From the NCBI GenBank assembly GCA_035632315.1, contig DASQGZ010000048.1, positions 1 to 64,000 on the forward strand: a stretch of 64,000 bases of DNA, in the 5' to 3' direction. Positions 43,378 to 52,030 of the stretch are shown in pieces. Positions within the stretch are counted from its first letter, which is position 1, and the number at the start of each line of letters is the position of its first letter. Position numbers and translations under genes: made by a program. The stretch is from JAFDZW01 sp035632315. Its GTDB lineage: Bacteria; Bacteroidota; Ignavibacteria; Palsa-1295. The notes beneath the pieces are model-generated. The model did no database searches, had not been told where the DNA came from, and worked only from the letters and a program-made list of their open reading frames with translations.

Positions 43378-43463
43378 AACCATGATTTGGGGGGGGTTAT
43401 GGAGATTAAAAGGATTGGGAAATCCCATCCCGTTCATCCCTAAAATCCCCCCAAATCATGGTT
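43378..43463. repeat. 86-bp intergenic element with 17-bp perfect inverted ends
   Basis: AACCATGATTTGGGGGG (43378-43394) and CCCCCCAAATCATGGTT (43447-43463) are exact complements. The interior carries a second imperfect palindrome (GGATTGGGA with TCCCATCC, about 43413-43430), so the whole region folds as a long hairpin. It lies in the gap after the 787-aa gene on the minus strand. A half-copy with the same end sequence occurs at 49001. Confidence 0.82.
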
Positions 43464-43496
43464 CAGACGATTGCGCAGTCCGCCGCTCGTTATATA

Positions 43497-45860
43497 CTAC
43501 TGCACCCGCGTCATTTCGAAGTATGAATTCGCATTAAAGCGGATGACATCGGCTGCCGCACCACCGACGCGCTCTTCTTGAAATTGCAGCGTACCCGGCG
43601 TATTGCCAACGACAACAATACCTTCAACAGAAATAAAAACTTCTGTCGCATTATTGAGCGTTAGCGTTCGTGTCGTTGTGCCCGAAGCATTGATGATCGT
43701 CGTGCCGCCGCCGGCAGAAGTCGTCGCATCGTTATAACCGTATTTCAGCGTCGAACCTGCAGGGACAGTGATCGCGAATTTATATCCGTCGCCTGTCGAA
43801 CCCGGATCGGAGACCGAGAGAAACATACGAAATGTATAGGTCTTGTTCGAGTCAACTGCGAGCGAAAGATTTGCATCATTTACAAGCACCGCTGAGGTGA
43901 CATCATGATTCGCGATGATGCGCGCGAACTTCACCTGACCGATATTCGACCAACTGAGATTGCCGCTGCCATCATTCGAAAGCGTACTGCCGGCGGCGCC
44001 TTGAGCGATCGGCAGAACATAGCTGATATTCGCTGAGCCTTGAGCGCCCGCATTGAAACTTGAAATGCCTGTACCGCTGCCCTGCAATTGTAACTGCCCG
44101 GCAGTCGCACCGCTGCGGGAAATAAGCACATTCCCGTTTCGAACTTCAAGCAATTGGCCGGGGCTTGGCGCTCCGATGCCGACATTTCCATTACTCAGGA
44201 TGCGCAGACGTTCGCTGCTGCTGGTTTCGATCACCAGATCCTGAGAATTTATCGTTCCGAGGAAATTACCGGAGCTGATCGAATTACCGGAAAGACCCCA
44301 TCCGCCGGAGCCGCCCGATACTGTCTGCCATGAAACGTTCGTGCCGTCAGTTTGTAAAACTTTATTCGCATTACTGCTTTGTGTCGGAAGCAAATTATTG
44401 ATCGCTGCTGCTTGAGTCGTTGCCCCTGTGCCTCCATTTGCAAGTGCGAGCGTGCCACCAAGCGTGATCGAGCCGCTGTTTGTAACGGGACCTCCGCTCG
44501 TCGTCAGTCCTGTAGTACCGCCCGAAACATTGACAGATGTTACCGTTCCCGTACTTCCTCCCACCGATTGCCAGGAAACGTTTGTACCGTCTGTTTGCAA
44601 AACTTTATTCGCATTGGTGCTCTGTGCAGGAAGCAAATTATTTATTGCACTTGCTTGCGTCGTCGCACCTGTGCCTCCATTAGTAATTGCGAGCGTTCCA
44701 CCAAGTGTGATAATCCCGGAGCCAGTTATCGGACCACCGCTTGTTGTCAGACCGGTTGTCCCGCCGGAAACATTTATCGACGAGACTGTACCGCTGCCCC
44801 CCGCAGATTGCCAACTGACATTCGTCCCGTCACTTTGCAAGACCTTGTTCGAATTACCCGTTTGTGAAGGAAGCAAATTATTTATTGCACTTGCTTGCGT
44901 CGTCGCACCGGTACCGCCATTTGTAATGGCGAGTGTGCCATTGAGGGTTATGGTACCAGTTCCGGTTATGGGACCTCCGCTTGTTGTCAAGCCTGTCGTT
45001 CCGCCGGAAACATCTACTGATGTCACGGTTCCGTTGCCACCTGCTGATTGCCAACTGACATTTGTCCCGTCGGTTTGCAACACTCTTCCGCCATTGCCGG
45101 ACTGCGTCGGCAATAAATTATTTACTGCGGTTGCTTGTGTTGTTGCACCTGTCCCGCCGTTGGCAAGGGGAATGGTACTTACGGCGATCGTTGGATTTAC
45201 CGTCGAACCTGAAACTTGAATTCCAGTGCCGCTGCTGATGGAACTTACAACATTTGACGGCGCCCACTGCGAACCGTTATACACAAGCGCTTGGCCGCTT
45301 GTCGGAACAGTTGATGAAATTGCATTGCCGCGCAACGCAACAACGCTTGTAGCATTCTGCGAACCAGTAACATCGCCGGAAAGAGAAATTGTAAACCCTG
45401 CAAGCGCTCCGACGATATTATCGACATAGATCGTACGAAAGTGGTGGCCTGCATCACCGAGATCGAGTACGCTATTAGAATTAGGACCCGCAGATGTGTT
45501 GAACGTTAACGCAAATGGGAAAGACGAAGGGCTGTTCATCCAGTTCATTGAAACTGAATTGCTCCAAACCCATTCGCTTCCGTCCCATACGGCAGCTTGT
45601 CCTGCCGCATTTCCTTTGCCAACAAATGCAGGTGCAAGACCAGGTACCGATGGCGGCGATGGCAGAATAAAGAAATAATTTCCGTTAAGTCCTGACGGCG
45701 GAAGAAGTGTGAAGAAGTGATTATTGTGATCGTCAAGTACTACTGCATCACCACCTAAGGAACGAGTCAATTGGGCGAAGCTGGATAGAGAGGCGAAACA
45801 CACCAGTGATACAAAGATCACACTTCCGGCAACACGCCGGATAAAAGCATATTTATTCAT
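43497..45860 (-). CDS. secreted protein with 80-residue tandem repeats
   Basis: A 787-residue protein with a signal peptide (1-29, ending SSFAQ). Residues about 30-230 are Ser/Gly/Asn-rich beta-strand sequence. Residues 234-313, 314-393 and 394-474 are three near-identical units of 80-81 residues, each beginning NGGTGATTQA and containing NNLLP, KVLQ or RVLQ, DGTNVSWQS, GGTTGLTTSGGP and ITL, with a partial fourth to about 520. The C-terminal region has a structured part (YFEMTRVQ end) similar in style to tail-fibre-like surface proteins. I see no T9SS sorting domain. It may be a surface fibre; the role is unknown. The gap to pssA contains no gene. Confidence 0.8.
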   Translation of the reverse strand: MNKYAFIRRVAGSVIFVSLVCFASLSSFAQLTRSLGGDAVVLDDHNNHFFTLLPPSGLNGNYFFILPSPPSVPGLAPAFVGKGNAAGQAAVWDGSEWVWSNSVSMNWMNSPSSFPFALTFNTSAGPNSNSVLDLGDAGHHFRTIYVDNIVGALAGFTISLSGDVTGSQNATSVVALRGNAISSTVPTSGQALVYNGSQWAPSNVVSSISSGTGIQVSGSTVNPTIAVSTIPLANGGTGATTQATAVNNLLPTQSGNGGRVLQTDGTNVSWQSAGGNGTVTSVDVSGGTTGLTTSGGPITGTGTITLNGTLAITNGGTGATTQASAINNLLPSQTGNSNKVLQSDGTNVSWQSAGGSGTVSSINVSGGTTGLTTSGGPITGSGIITLGGTLAITNGGTGATTQASAINNLLPAQSTNANKVLQTDGTNVSWQSVGGSTGTVTSVNVSGGTTGLTTSGGPVTNSGSITLGGTLALANGGTGATTQAAAINNLLPTQSSNANKVLQTDGTNVSWQTVSGGSGGWGLSGNSISSGNFLGTINSQDLVIETSSSERLRILSNGNVGIGAPSPGQLLEVRNGNVLISRSGATAGQLQLQGSGTGISSFNAGAQGSANISYVLPIAQGAAGSTLSNDGSGNLSWSNIGQVKFARIIANHDVTSAVLVNDANLSLAVDSNKTYTFRMFLSVSDPGSTGDGYKFAITVPAGSTLKYGYNDATTSAGGGTTIINASGTTTRTLTLNNATEVFISVEGIVVVGNTPGTLQFQEERVGGAAADVIRFNANSYFEMTRVQ
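44301..45161 (-). repeat. 3.6 copies of a 240-bp coding tandem repeat
   Basis: The coding repeat of the 787-aa gene is 240 bp (80 codons), with three full copies and a partial fourth. Protein identity between copies is very high at fixed motifs and differs in a few loop positions. The tract may change copy number by recombination or be collapsed in assembly. Confidence 0.85.
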
Positions 45861-45940
45861 AGTTTAGGTCGATGGAAAATGAAGAATCGGTAAGTAACTT
45901 AATTTATTGGAATTTTGTGCCGGTTACCAAAATAAATTTC

Positions 45941-46753
45941 TTACATCCCAAGCGTCTGCCTGTCATCCTGTTCAAGCTCTTCTTCATCGAAGAGAGCGGC
46001 GGCACGGCGGTCGGTGATAAAGCGTTTTGTTCTGCGAACGGATGCTCTGATGACGCCGGCAAGGACAAAAACGAAGAGCATCGGAAAGATGGCGTTTCCT
46101 GAGGTAACGATCGCCGCGATGACGGCAAGCACGATCGCAATGAACTTCGCCGGATGTTCTGCGATCGCACGGCGCGAGAACTTCGGCATCGCTTCATATT
46201 TCACGGTGCTGACCATCAAGAGCGATGCGCCGATCGTCACGACGAACATCAGTGCGTCATACGTCCCTGCCGCAATGAACGACGGCGAGTGGGTGCGGTA
46301 ATGAAAGACGACGAACGATACGATGAAGAGTGCGGAAGATGGGATCGGCAGCCCGCGGAAATATTCTTTGTCGAACCCAGTGAGCTGAACGTTGAAACGA
46401 GCAAGGCGAAGTGCTCCGCAGATCGCCGGCAGTGCGGCAATGAGCATTCCGAATCCTGCGTACTGATAGAAAAATATCTTGTAGATGATCGCGCTCGGCG
46501 CTACGCCGAAGGTGACGACATCGGCAAGCGAATCAAGCTCGACGCCGAACTCGGATGCCGAGCGTGTGAGCCGCGCCATCAATCCGTCGAGCGTATCGAA
46601 GATCGCTCCGAGCACGATGAACCACGCGGCGTTTACGAAATCGCCGTCAACGAATGCGGTCTTGATGGCAATGAATCCGCTGAAAAGATTCATCGACGTA
46701 AAGAGCGACGGAATGACCGAACGCGTGCGTTGAGTTACTAAGTGTTTTGCCAC
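45941..46753 (-). CDS. pssA: CDP-diacylglycerol-serine O-phosphatidyltransferase
   Basis: A 270-residue integral membrane enzyme of the CDP-alcohol phosphatidyltransferase family. The catalytic motif DTLDGLMARLTRSASEFGVE (about 53-72) followed by LDSLAD contains the conserved acidic residues DxxDGxxAR...GxxxDxxxD. Hydrophobic helices follow. It makes phosphatidylserine from CDP-diacylglycerol and serine. Start GTG at 46753, overlapping the psd stop by 16 bases, which couples it to psd. The 3' end is acidic and soluble (EEELEQDDRQTLGM). Confidence 0.95.
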   Translation of the reverse strand: MAKHLVTQRTRSVIPSLFTSMNLFSGFIAIKTAFVDGDFVNAAWFIVLGAIFDTLDGLMARLTRSASEFGVELDSLADVVTFGVAPSAIIYKIFFYQYAGFGMLIAALPAICGALRLARFNVQLTGFDKEYFRGLPIPSSALFIVSFVVFHYRTHSPSFIAAGTYDALMFVVTIGASLLMVSTVKYEAMPKFSRRAIAEHPAKFIAIVLAVIAAIVTSGNAIFPMLFVFVLAGVIRASVRRTKRFITDRRAAALFDEEELEQDDRQTLGM

Positions 46754-47397
46754 TGTGCCAGTATTGTTTCGCCCGAACGAACGACATCGCCTTCTGTAAC
46801 GAGGATCGACGCGCTGCCCTCGGGTAAATAAATATCAACACGCGAGCCGAACTTGATCATCCCGAAGCGTTCGCCGGCTCTGACAGTGTCGCCAAGTTTG
46901 AGTTCGCACACAATTCGACGTGCAACAAAACCCGTGACTTGATTGAAGAGCAGTTTTTTATTTTTCACTGCGAGCCCGATGCACTCTCGCTCATTCTCAT
47001 TCACTGCCTTCTCATCGCTGGCAACAAGAAACTTTCCTTTGATATATTTCAGGTATTCAACCGTGCCGCTTGCGGGAATGCGATTGACGTGTACATCGAG
47101 CGGCGACATAAAAATAGAGATCATTCGCGCACGGCCTTTGATGAACTCAGTTTCTTCAACATCTTTGATGAGCACGACTTTCCCGTCGGCAGGCGAGATG
47201 ATCACATCGTCGGAATTCGAAGCGGGTGTGCGGTCGGGATCGCGAAAGAAATTCAGCGAGAAGACAGTAAGAAATGCAGCAACGAACAGCATGACGATAC
47301 GCACCCAGCGTTCGTCGCTCCAGAGCGCCAGCGCAACCAGAATGACGACGACCACCGCCATCCCGATCAAGACATCAGTACCGTAGCGAGTCAGCAA
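46738..47397 (-). CDS. psd: phosphatidylserine decarboxylase, archaetidylserine decarboxylase-like short form
   Basis: A 219-residue PSD proenzyme. Two N-terminal hydrophobic stretches (about 9-26 and 33-50) anchor it to the inner membrane. FFRDPDR and ISPADGKV (about 53-74) are conserved; SPLDVHVNRIP (about 98-108) is the substrate-site histidine motif; and KFGSRVDIYLP near 181-191 contains the Gly-Ser self-cleavage site, where the Ser becomes the pyruvoyl cofactor. It decarboxylates phosphatidylserine to phosphatidylethanolamine. I use TTG at 47397; a later ATG at 47361 is possible. Its 3' end overlaps pssA. Confidence 0.93.
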   Translation of the reverse strand: MLTRYGTDVLIGMAVVVVILVALALWSDERWVRIVMLFVAAFLTVFSLNFFRDPDRTPASNSDDVIISPADGKVVLIKDVEETEFIKGRARMISIFMSPLDVHVNRIPASGTVEYLKYIKGKFLVASDEKAVNENERECIGLAVKNKKLLFNQVTGFVARRIVCELKLGDTVRAGERFGMIKFGSRVDIYLPEGSASILVTEGDVVRSGETILAQWQNT

Positions 47398-47410
47398 GAG
47401 AATGGGTGGT

Positions 47411-48127
47411 TCATGCGGTTACTTTCTCGAGCATCGCGGCGTAGGCGCTTTCGACATCGCCAAGATCGAACCGGAAAAGATCTTTATCCATCTTTGCGCC
47501 GGTCTTCGCATCCCAGAAGCGGCAGGTGTCGGGAGATATCTCATCGCCGAGCAGCATCTCGCCGTGATGTTTGCCGAACTCAAGTTTGAAATCAACAAGG
47601 ATAATGCCGCGATCGAGAAAGAATGTTTGTAATAATTTGTTGACGAGCAATGCTTGTTCGCGAATGACAGCGATCTCATGTTCGGTCGCCAGTCCGAGCG
47701 CGATCGCGTGGCTGTCATTTATCAATGGGTCACCGAGCTCATCTTTTTTATAAGAGAATTCGAATGTCGGCTGTGCAAAAATTATGCCCTCTTTCGCGCC
47801 GTATCGTTTGCAAAAACTTCCTGCCGAACGATTACGAACAATAACTTCAAGCGGAGTGATCGTGAGCTTCTTGATGAGCATCTCATTCGGCGAAAGCTGC
47901 TCGACGAAATGCGTCTTCACACCACGCGATTCGAGATACTTAAAGAGCGCCGAAGCGATCGTATTATTGACAATGCCTTTGTTGCCCCATGAGCCGCGCT
48001 TTTCGCCGTTGAAAGCGGTTGCGTCGTTCTTGAATTCCTGAATGACGAGATCGTCAGAGCCTTCGACTGCCCAGATCTTTTTCGCTTTGCCTTCGTATAG
48101 CTGTTTTGTTTTCTTATACATTGTCAT
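47411..48127 (-). CDS. purC: phosphoribosylaminoimidazole-succinocarboxamide synthase
   Basis: A 238-residue enzyme joining aspartate to CAIR in purine synthesis. KTKQLYEGKAKKIW (about 6-19), KTHFVEQLSPNEMLIKK and VIVRNRSAGSFCKRYG are the classic SAICAR synthetase motifs, and LVDFKLEFGK closes the ATP site. Length is normal. Start ATG at 48127 overlaps the preceding gene's stop (ATGA). It forms an operon with an outer-membrane-like gene upstream and psd-pssA downstream. Confidence 0.95.
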   Translation of the reverse strand: MTMYKKTKQLYEGKAKKIWAVEGSDDLVIQEFKNDATAFNGEKRGSWGNKGIVNNTIASALFKYLESRGVKTHFVEQLSPNEMLIKKLTITPLEVIVRNRSAGSFCKRYGAKEGIIFAQPTFEFSYKKDELGDPLINDSHAIALGLATEHEIAVIREQALLVNKLLQTFFLDRGIILVDFKLEFGKHHGEMLLGDEISPDTCRFWDAKTGAKMDKDLFRFDLGDVESAYAAMLEKVTA

Positions 48128-48936
48128 TGAAAAATTCCGAGATATATTCCTGCATTCGCGACAAAGCCCGATCCGTTTATCTTTGCAAGCTGATCGGTAT
48201 TGCCAAGCCCAACGTCTTCATCCGCTTTCCATGTACTGACCGAAGAGCCTTGATATGCCGCAGAAACTCTGAGCATCAGAAAATTCCATGGCGCCCATTC
48301 GAACGAAACTTGCGGTTTATAAACGAACATACTTGCGGAGTATGTATGCGTGATGTTCGTCGAAGGCTGGTCGAACTCACTTGAAATATCAAAGCTCGTA
48401 CGTGCGGCTGCTTGCTTTGCCCAAATATTCACCGAGCCGAGTCCGAGTTCGATGCCGGCAAGAATGTGAACTCGCGACCACCGGATCGGAATTGCGTAAT
48501 CGAGAGAGATGCCGCCATAGCCGACAGAATATCGCAGCGTCCGCATCACCGGCTGTCCCGAGCCGGTCGTATCAGGCACGCAGCAGACCTGACTCATTCC
48601 GCCAAAACCAACGCCGCCGATAACGAGATTCTTCACCCAGGGAAACGGAATGAAACCTCTTCCACCGAACATCGGCACCGTGCCGGAAAGATTTTGCTTA
48701 ATGAACGGCATCGCGATATTCGTATTAAGCGAACTAACATCGGCTATAAATGCACCGGCAACAAAGCCGCCGCCAAGCCAATTATATGACGGTACCGAAG
48801 ACCGGGAGTCGTCGTCGGTATAAATATCTTCATCGCGCCAATGCGTCGTATCGCGGGCAATCCCCGACTGAGCGAATGAACGCGTGCCGATCGTAACAAG
48901 AAGCAATACCACGAAGAACAGTTTGCTGCAATTCAT
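48124..48936 (-). CDS. putative outer membrane beta-barrel protein
   Basis: A 270-residue exported protein. MNCSKLFFVVLLLVTIGTRSFAQ is a clear signal peptide, so I start at 48936 rather than 19 codons earlier. The mature part is Gly/aromatic-rich with alternating strands (NLVIGGVGFGGMSQ, YGGISLDYAIPI, VHILAGIELGLGSVNIW, FVANAGIYLGIFQ), as in 8- to 10-strand barrels. It contains the Cys pair SQVCCVPDTTG. Similarity to a named family is not clear to me. It is the first gene of a four-gene minus-strand operon with purC, psd and pssA, overlapping purC by ATGA, which is an unusual companion set. Confidence 0.62.
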   Translation of the reverse strand: MNCSKLFFVVLLLVTIGTRSFAQSGIARDTTHWRDEDIYTDDDSRSSVPSYNWLGGGFVAGAFIADVSSLNTNIAMPFIKQNLSGTVPMFGGRGFIPFPWVKNLVIGGVGFGGMSQVCCVPDTTGSGQPVMRTLRYSVGYGGISLDYAIPIRWSRVHILAGIELGLGSVNIWAKQAAARTSFDISSEFDQPSTNITHTYSASMFVYKPQVSFEWAPWNFLMLRVSAAYQGSSVSTWKADEDVGLGNTDQLAKINGSGFVANAGIYLGIFQ

Positions 48937-49000
48937 TATAGAGCGGTTTGGGTAAATGCAATACGTTGTAAACTCCAAAATGAAGGCTGTCATTCCTGTT

Positions 49001-49042
49001 GTCTGAACCGTGATTCATAGGATTTGTAGGATTTATGGGATT
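49001..49042. repeat. half-copy of the 43378 inverted-repeat element
   Basis: GTCTGAACCGTGATT at 49001-49015 matches the reverse complement of the right end of the 43378-43463 element and its flank (GTCTGAACCATGATT) with one difference. It continues with 9-base-spaced AGGATTTGT, AGGATTTAT units. No second arm is visible downstream, so it is a truncated or degenerate copy in the divergent gap upstream of dnaX. Confidence 0.68.
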
Positions 49043-49061
49043 AGCATACAGTAAGAATGTC

Positions 49062-49103
49062 ATTCAACACTCACCATTCAAAACTCAAAATTCTCATCTG
49101 CAC
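49062..49103. repeat. heptamer array upstream of dnaX (ATTCAAA/ACTCACC type)
   Basis: Six seven-base units in register: ATTCAAC, ACTCACC, ATTCAAA, ACTCAAA, ATTCTCA and TCTGCAC. The An-TC-A pattern holds for five. It lies 33 bases before the dnaX start. Confidence 0.78.
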
Positions 49104-49136
49104 GACTGTTTCCGAAGTATTTTTGTTAACCAAACA

Positions 49137-50828
49137 ATGCCAGCCGAGTATCAAGTAACCGCACGCAAATGGCGCCCGCAGCGATTCGATGAAGTCGTCG
49201 GGCAGGACCACATCACGCGCACGCTCAAGAATGCGATTCGCGAGAACCGGCTTGCACACGCATATCTGTTCACCGGCCAGCGCGGATGCGGCAAGACGAC
49301 CGTTGCGCGCATTCTCGCAAAAGCCATTAATTGTCCGAACGCGAAAAAGAATAATTACGAACCGTGTAACGAATGTGAGATTTGTAAATCCATTACGTCC
49401 GGAAATTCGATGGATGTCGCCGAGATCGACGGCGCTTCGAATAACAGTGTCGATGATGTCCGCGAAATGCGAGACAATGTGAAGTATCCGCCGCTCAACG
49501 GAAATTACCGCGTCATTATTATCGACGAAGTGCACATGCTTTCTCCGCAGGCATTCAATGCACTCCTGAAAACTCTCGAAGAGCCGCCGCCGCATCTTGT
49601 TTTTATTTTTGCGACGACAGAAGTTCAAAAAGTTCTGCCGACGATCCTTTCGCGTACTCAGCGTTACGATTTTCGCCGGATGCAGATAGAAGAGATCGTC
49701 AAGCATCTACGTCATATTGCTGACACGGATGCGATCACAGCAGATGATGATTCCCTTCTTCTAATCGCGAAGAAAGCCGATGGTTCGATGCGCGATGCAC
49801 AAAGCGTTTTCGATCAGGCGGTTGCGTTCAGCGGAGCCAAGCTTGAGGCAGTATCGCTTCGCGATGCACTCGGTCTTATCGATGCCGATTTTTATTTTGA
49901 GGTAACCGATTCCATTCGCGAGCAGGAAAGCTCGAAAGCATTTGCACTGGCAACAGAAGTTATTTCCCGCGGGTATGACATCGAAGAGTTCATCGGCGGG
50001 CTGCTCGATCATTTACGCAATTTCCTGACCGTGATCGTCACGGGCAAGCCGCAATTACTTGAAGTAGTCAAGCATCATCAGGAAAGATATGCTGCGGACG
50101 CGAAGTCATTTAGCGAAGGCGATATTCTTCGGCTGACAAAGATCGGTTTCGGTGCGCTCGAACGTTTAAGATCGGCTCCGTCGCCTCGCATCACGCTCGA
50201 ACTGATGCTTGTCGAGATGACGCTGCTCGAACGCGCACTCGATATTCGTTCGCTGCTCGACGAAATTCGCGCGCTCAAAGGAGCAGCGAACGGTTTGCCA
50301 AGTGCGCCGACTGCATCGACCTCAGCAGCAAGTAAGCCAACTGTCCGCGGCACTTCATCGTCTGTCAAACCAGAAGCTGTTCCGTCTGTCGAAGCATCAC
50401 CAGAAGTCAGAGTGCCGATCGCGTCTTCCGATATAGCGATGCGCTGGTCGGATTTTGTCGAAGAGCTTTCGACAAAGAGCATTCCGTTCCGGCTTATCAG
50501 CAATGACATTGAACTCGGTGAGGCGGCAGGAAATCAAATTCAGATCGTCGTCTCAAAGCGCCACACCGAAGAAACATTCTCTCGTAACCGCGACTCATTT
50601 ACAAATACACTGCGCGAGTATTTTGCGAACCCTTCTCTCTTCTTCGAACTTAAAAAAGTAGAGAAACGAAATACTTCTCCTATTCAAAAAACTGATATTC
50701 CTGCCCCTAAGCTCAATGGCAACGGCAAGGCTTCCGCACTCCCTGCGACCGTCACCATCGACGACTCCGTCGAACGCACCGAACTCGAACTCGCCCTCAT
50801 CAAAGAGCTCGGCGCGATACCACTGTAA
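49137..50828 (+). CDS. dnaX: DNA polymerase III subunit gamma/tau
   Basis: A 563-residue clamp-loader ATPase. YQVTARKWRPQRFDEVVGQD (5-24) is the DnaX opening; the Walker A is GQRGCGKTT (47-55); four zinc ligands lie at C66, C77, C80 and C83; the Walker B is DEVH (130-133); and the sensor region includes FATTEVQKVLPTILSR (158-173). The C-terminal third is Ser/Ala-rich linker plus a tau-like end. I start at the ATG at 49137; in-frame codons before it read through repeats. No clear gamma-producing frameshift signal is seen. Confidence 0.95.
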   Translation: MPAEYQVTARKWRPQRFDEVVGQDHITRTLKNAIRENRLAHAYLFTGQRGCGKTTVARILAKAINCPNAKKNNYEPCNECEICKSITSGNSMDVAEIDGASNNSVDDVREMRDNVKYPPLNGNYRVIIIDEVHMLSPQAFNALLKTLEEPPPHLVFIFATTEVQKVLPTILSRTQRYDFRRMQIEEIVKHLRHIADTDAITADDDSLLLIAKKADGSMRDAQSVFDQAVAFSGAKLEAVSLRDALGLIDADFYFEVTDSIREQESSKAFALATEVISRGYDIEEFIGGLLDHLRNFLTVIVTGKPQLLEVVKHHQERYAADAKSFSEGDILRLTKIGFGALERLRSAPSPRITLELMLVEMTLLERALDIRSLLDEIRALKGAANGLPSAPTASTSAASKPTVRGTSSSVKPEAVPSVEASPEVRVPIASSDIAMRWSDFVEELSTKSIPFRLISNDIELGEAAGNQIQIVVSKRHTEETFSRNRDSFTNTLREYFANPSLFFELKKVEKRNTSPIQKTDIPAPKLNGNGKASALPATVTIDDSVERTELELALIKELGAIPL

Positions 50829-50858
50829 AATTACCGCATGAAGATAGTTACTTGGGAT

Positions 50859-51995
50859 TTAGATATTAGAAGCTTTGACCTCTTCTAAAAACCAATTATA
50901 TATTTTAGTAAATTTGGCAAAAGCTTCATCGTTAGATAATACTGCGAGAGAAAATTTTGGGCGCTTGGATATTTTATCAACAGGTATATCAATACCTGGA
51001 ATGGAGTTAAGTTTTTCACAAAGCTCTAATCTCTTAGTCTCCGACTCAAAGGGGGGCTTCTTCATGTAATATTGGAAGTATAATTCTATCCATCCAGTAG
51101 TTAAGACAGCAAAAAGTTGATGGTCGGTCTTTGCATTGAGTATCGGGACAAATGAACCCTGAGTATTTCCTTCACCAAACCATATTCGTGTAACACGTGG
51201 CTTCGCCCATTCAAACAACTTGTGAGCGGCAGAGACATCTGCTGGGCTAGTACGCTGGGACAGTTCTTCAAAGAACGAAGCCTCGTCCCACTTTTGAAAT
51301 TCGAGCCTATTTACCGATTTAAGAGATTGTGCGTTCACTGTCATCCCGACAACCGTTGGCACGAGCGTTTTCAAATTTTCATTCGTGAATTGCCTTATCT
51401 CTACACCCAAAATTTCAGCAGGCTTCATTTGTCCGTTAAGAAATTCAATAATCCGGAGCATTTCAGTGGGTATTTCATCAGCTATGAGAATAAGTCTTAA
51501 CTTACCGGCTCTCAAGTTTGTCTCCACTTCTGTCCAAAATTGTGAAGGATCACTTGCACTATCTAAAAAATCCCTCAAAACTTCTTCGTGATTTTCCCCT
51601 CGTTCCTCACAATTTTGAACAAATTGGTTAATGATTTCTTCTATTGACCAGTATAGTATCGCATTCGCGGCATAATCCAGTATTTGCCCAATTACCTCAC
51701 GACGAATTCTTGTGTCACTACTCCGTTTTACCTCCACCAGTGTGGGGACTGCTTCTTGGTCAATAAAAAGGTTATCCAAAGACCATCTGTTAGATCCATT
51801 CTCTTTATCAGGAACACCGTATTCTCGTGAAATAAAAAGCCACCTACATGGATTATTAGAATTAATTTGAGATCCAGGTATCAAACGAGGATAATCTGCC
51901 AGCAATTTTTGCAGGACATCCTCAGTAATGTAACTTTCTTCATTCATCTCAGAAAGTCTGCCGTTAGCATCTAACAAAAAAATGGAGTTTGTCAT
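50859..51995 (-). CDS. orphan PD-(D/E)XK nuclease-fold-like protein
   Basis: A 378-residue protein, visibly more AT-rich than its neighbours. The N-terminal third has RWSLDNLFID (70-79) followed by TLVEVKRSSD (85-94) and VIGQILDYAA (101-110). D74, E88, K90 and Q104 have the spacing of a PD-(D/E)XK restriction/repair nuclease core. The C-terminal part ends in a DUF4268-like segment (LTTGWIELYFQYYM through FTKIYNWFLEEV). Such proteins occur singly in bacterial genomes, often near mobile DNA, and are usually unassigned. Its start lies next to an ATATACT heptamer array. No partner methylase or helicase adjoins it. A defence or DNA-processing role is possible but unproven. Confidence 0.6.
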   Translation of the reverse strand: MTNSIFLLDANGRLSEMNEESYITEDVLQKLLADYPRLIPGSQINSNNPCRWLFISREYGVPDKENGSNRWSLDNLFIDQEAVPTLVEVKRSSDTRIRREVIGQILDYAANAILYWSIEEIINQFVQNCEERGENHEEVLRDFLDSASDPSQFWTEVETNLRAGKLRLILIADEIPTEMLRIIEFLNGQMKPAEILGVEIRQFTNENLKTLVPTVVGMTVNAQSLKSVNRLEFQKWDEASFFEELSQRTSPADVSAAHKLFEWAKPRVTRIWFGEGNTQGSFVPILNAKTDHQLFAVLTTGWIELYFQYYMKKPPFESETKRLELCEKLNSIPGIDIPVDKISKRPKFSLAVLSNDEAFAKFTKIYNWFLEEVKASNI

Positions 51996-52002
51996 AGTCA
52001 GT

Positions 52003-52030
52003 ATTCATTATATACTATATACTTCATAAT
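52003..52030. repeat. heptamer array (ATATACT type)
   Basis: Four seven-base units between two minus-strand genes: ATTCATT, ATATACT, ATATACT, TCATAAT. The TAA stop of the rlmD-like gene (52030-52032) touches the array, and the nuclease-fold gene starts eight bases to its left. Confidence 0.6.

Noticed and set aside
44428..45219. Long open frame (263 codons) on the plus strand opposite the 80-residue repeats
   Set aside because: It is the antisense of a repetitive, strongly biased coding region, and its protein is low-complexity Val/Pro/Cys sequence with no domain.
46939..47589. Open frame of 216 codons on the plus strand across psd and purC
   Set aside because: Both minus-strand genes are certain from their motifs, and the frame bridges two genes and has no similarity.
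49071..49706. Open frame of 211 codons on the minus strand opposite dnaX
   Set aside because: It covers the best-conserved part of dnaX on the other strand and has no recognisable features.
50651..50658. Run of six A followed by G in dnaX as a gamma-subunit frameshift site
   Set aside because: It lies around residue 505 of 563, too late to give a gamma-length product, and no downstream hairpin is evident.
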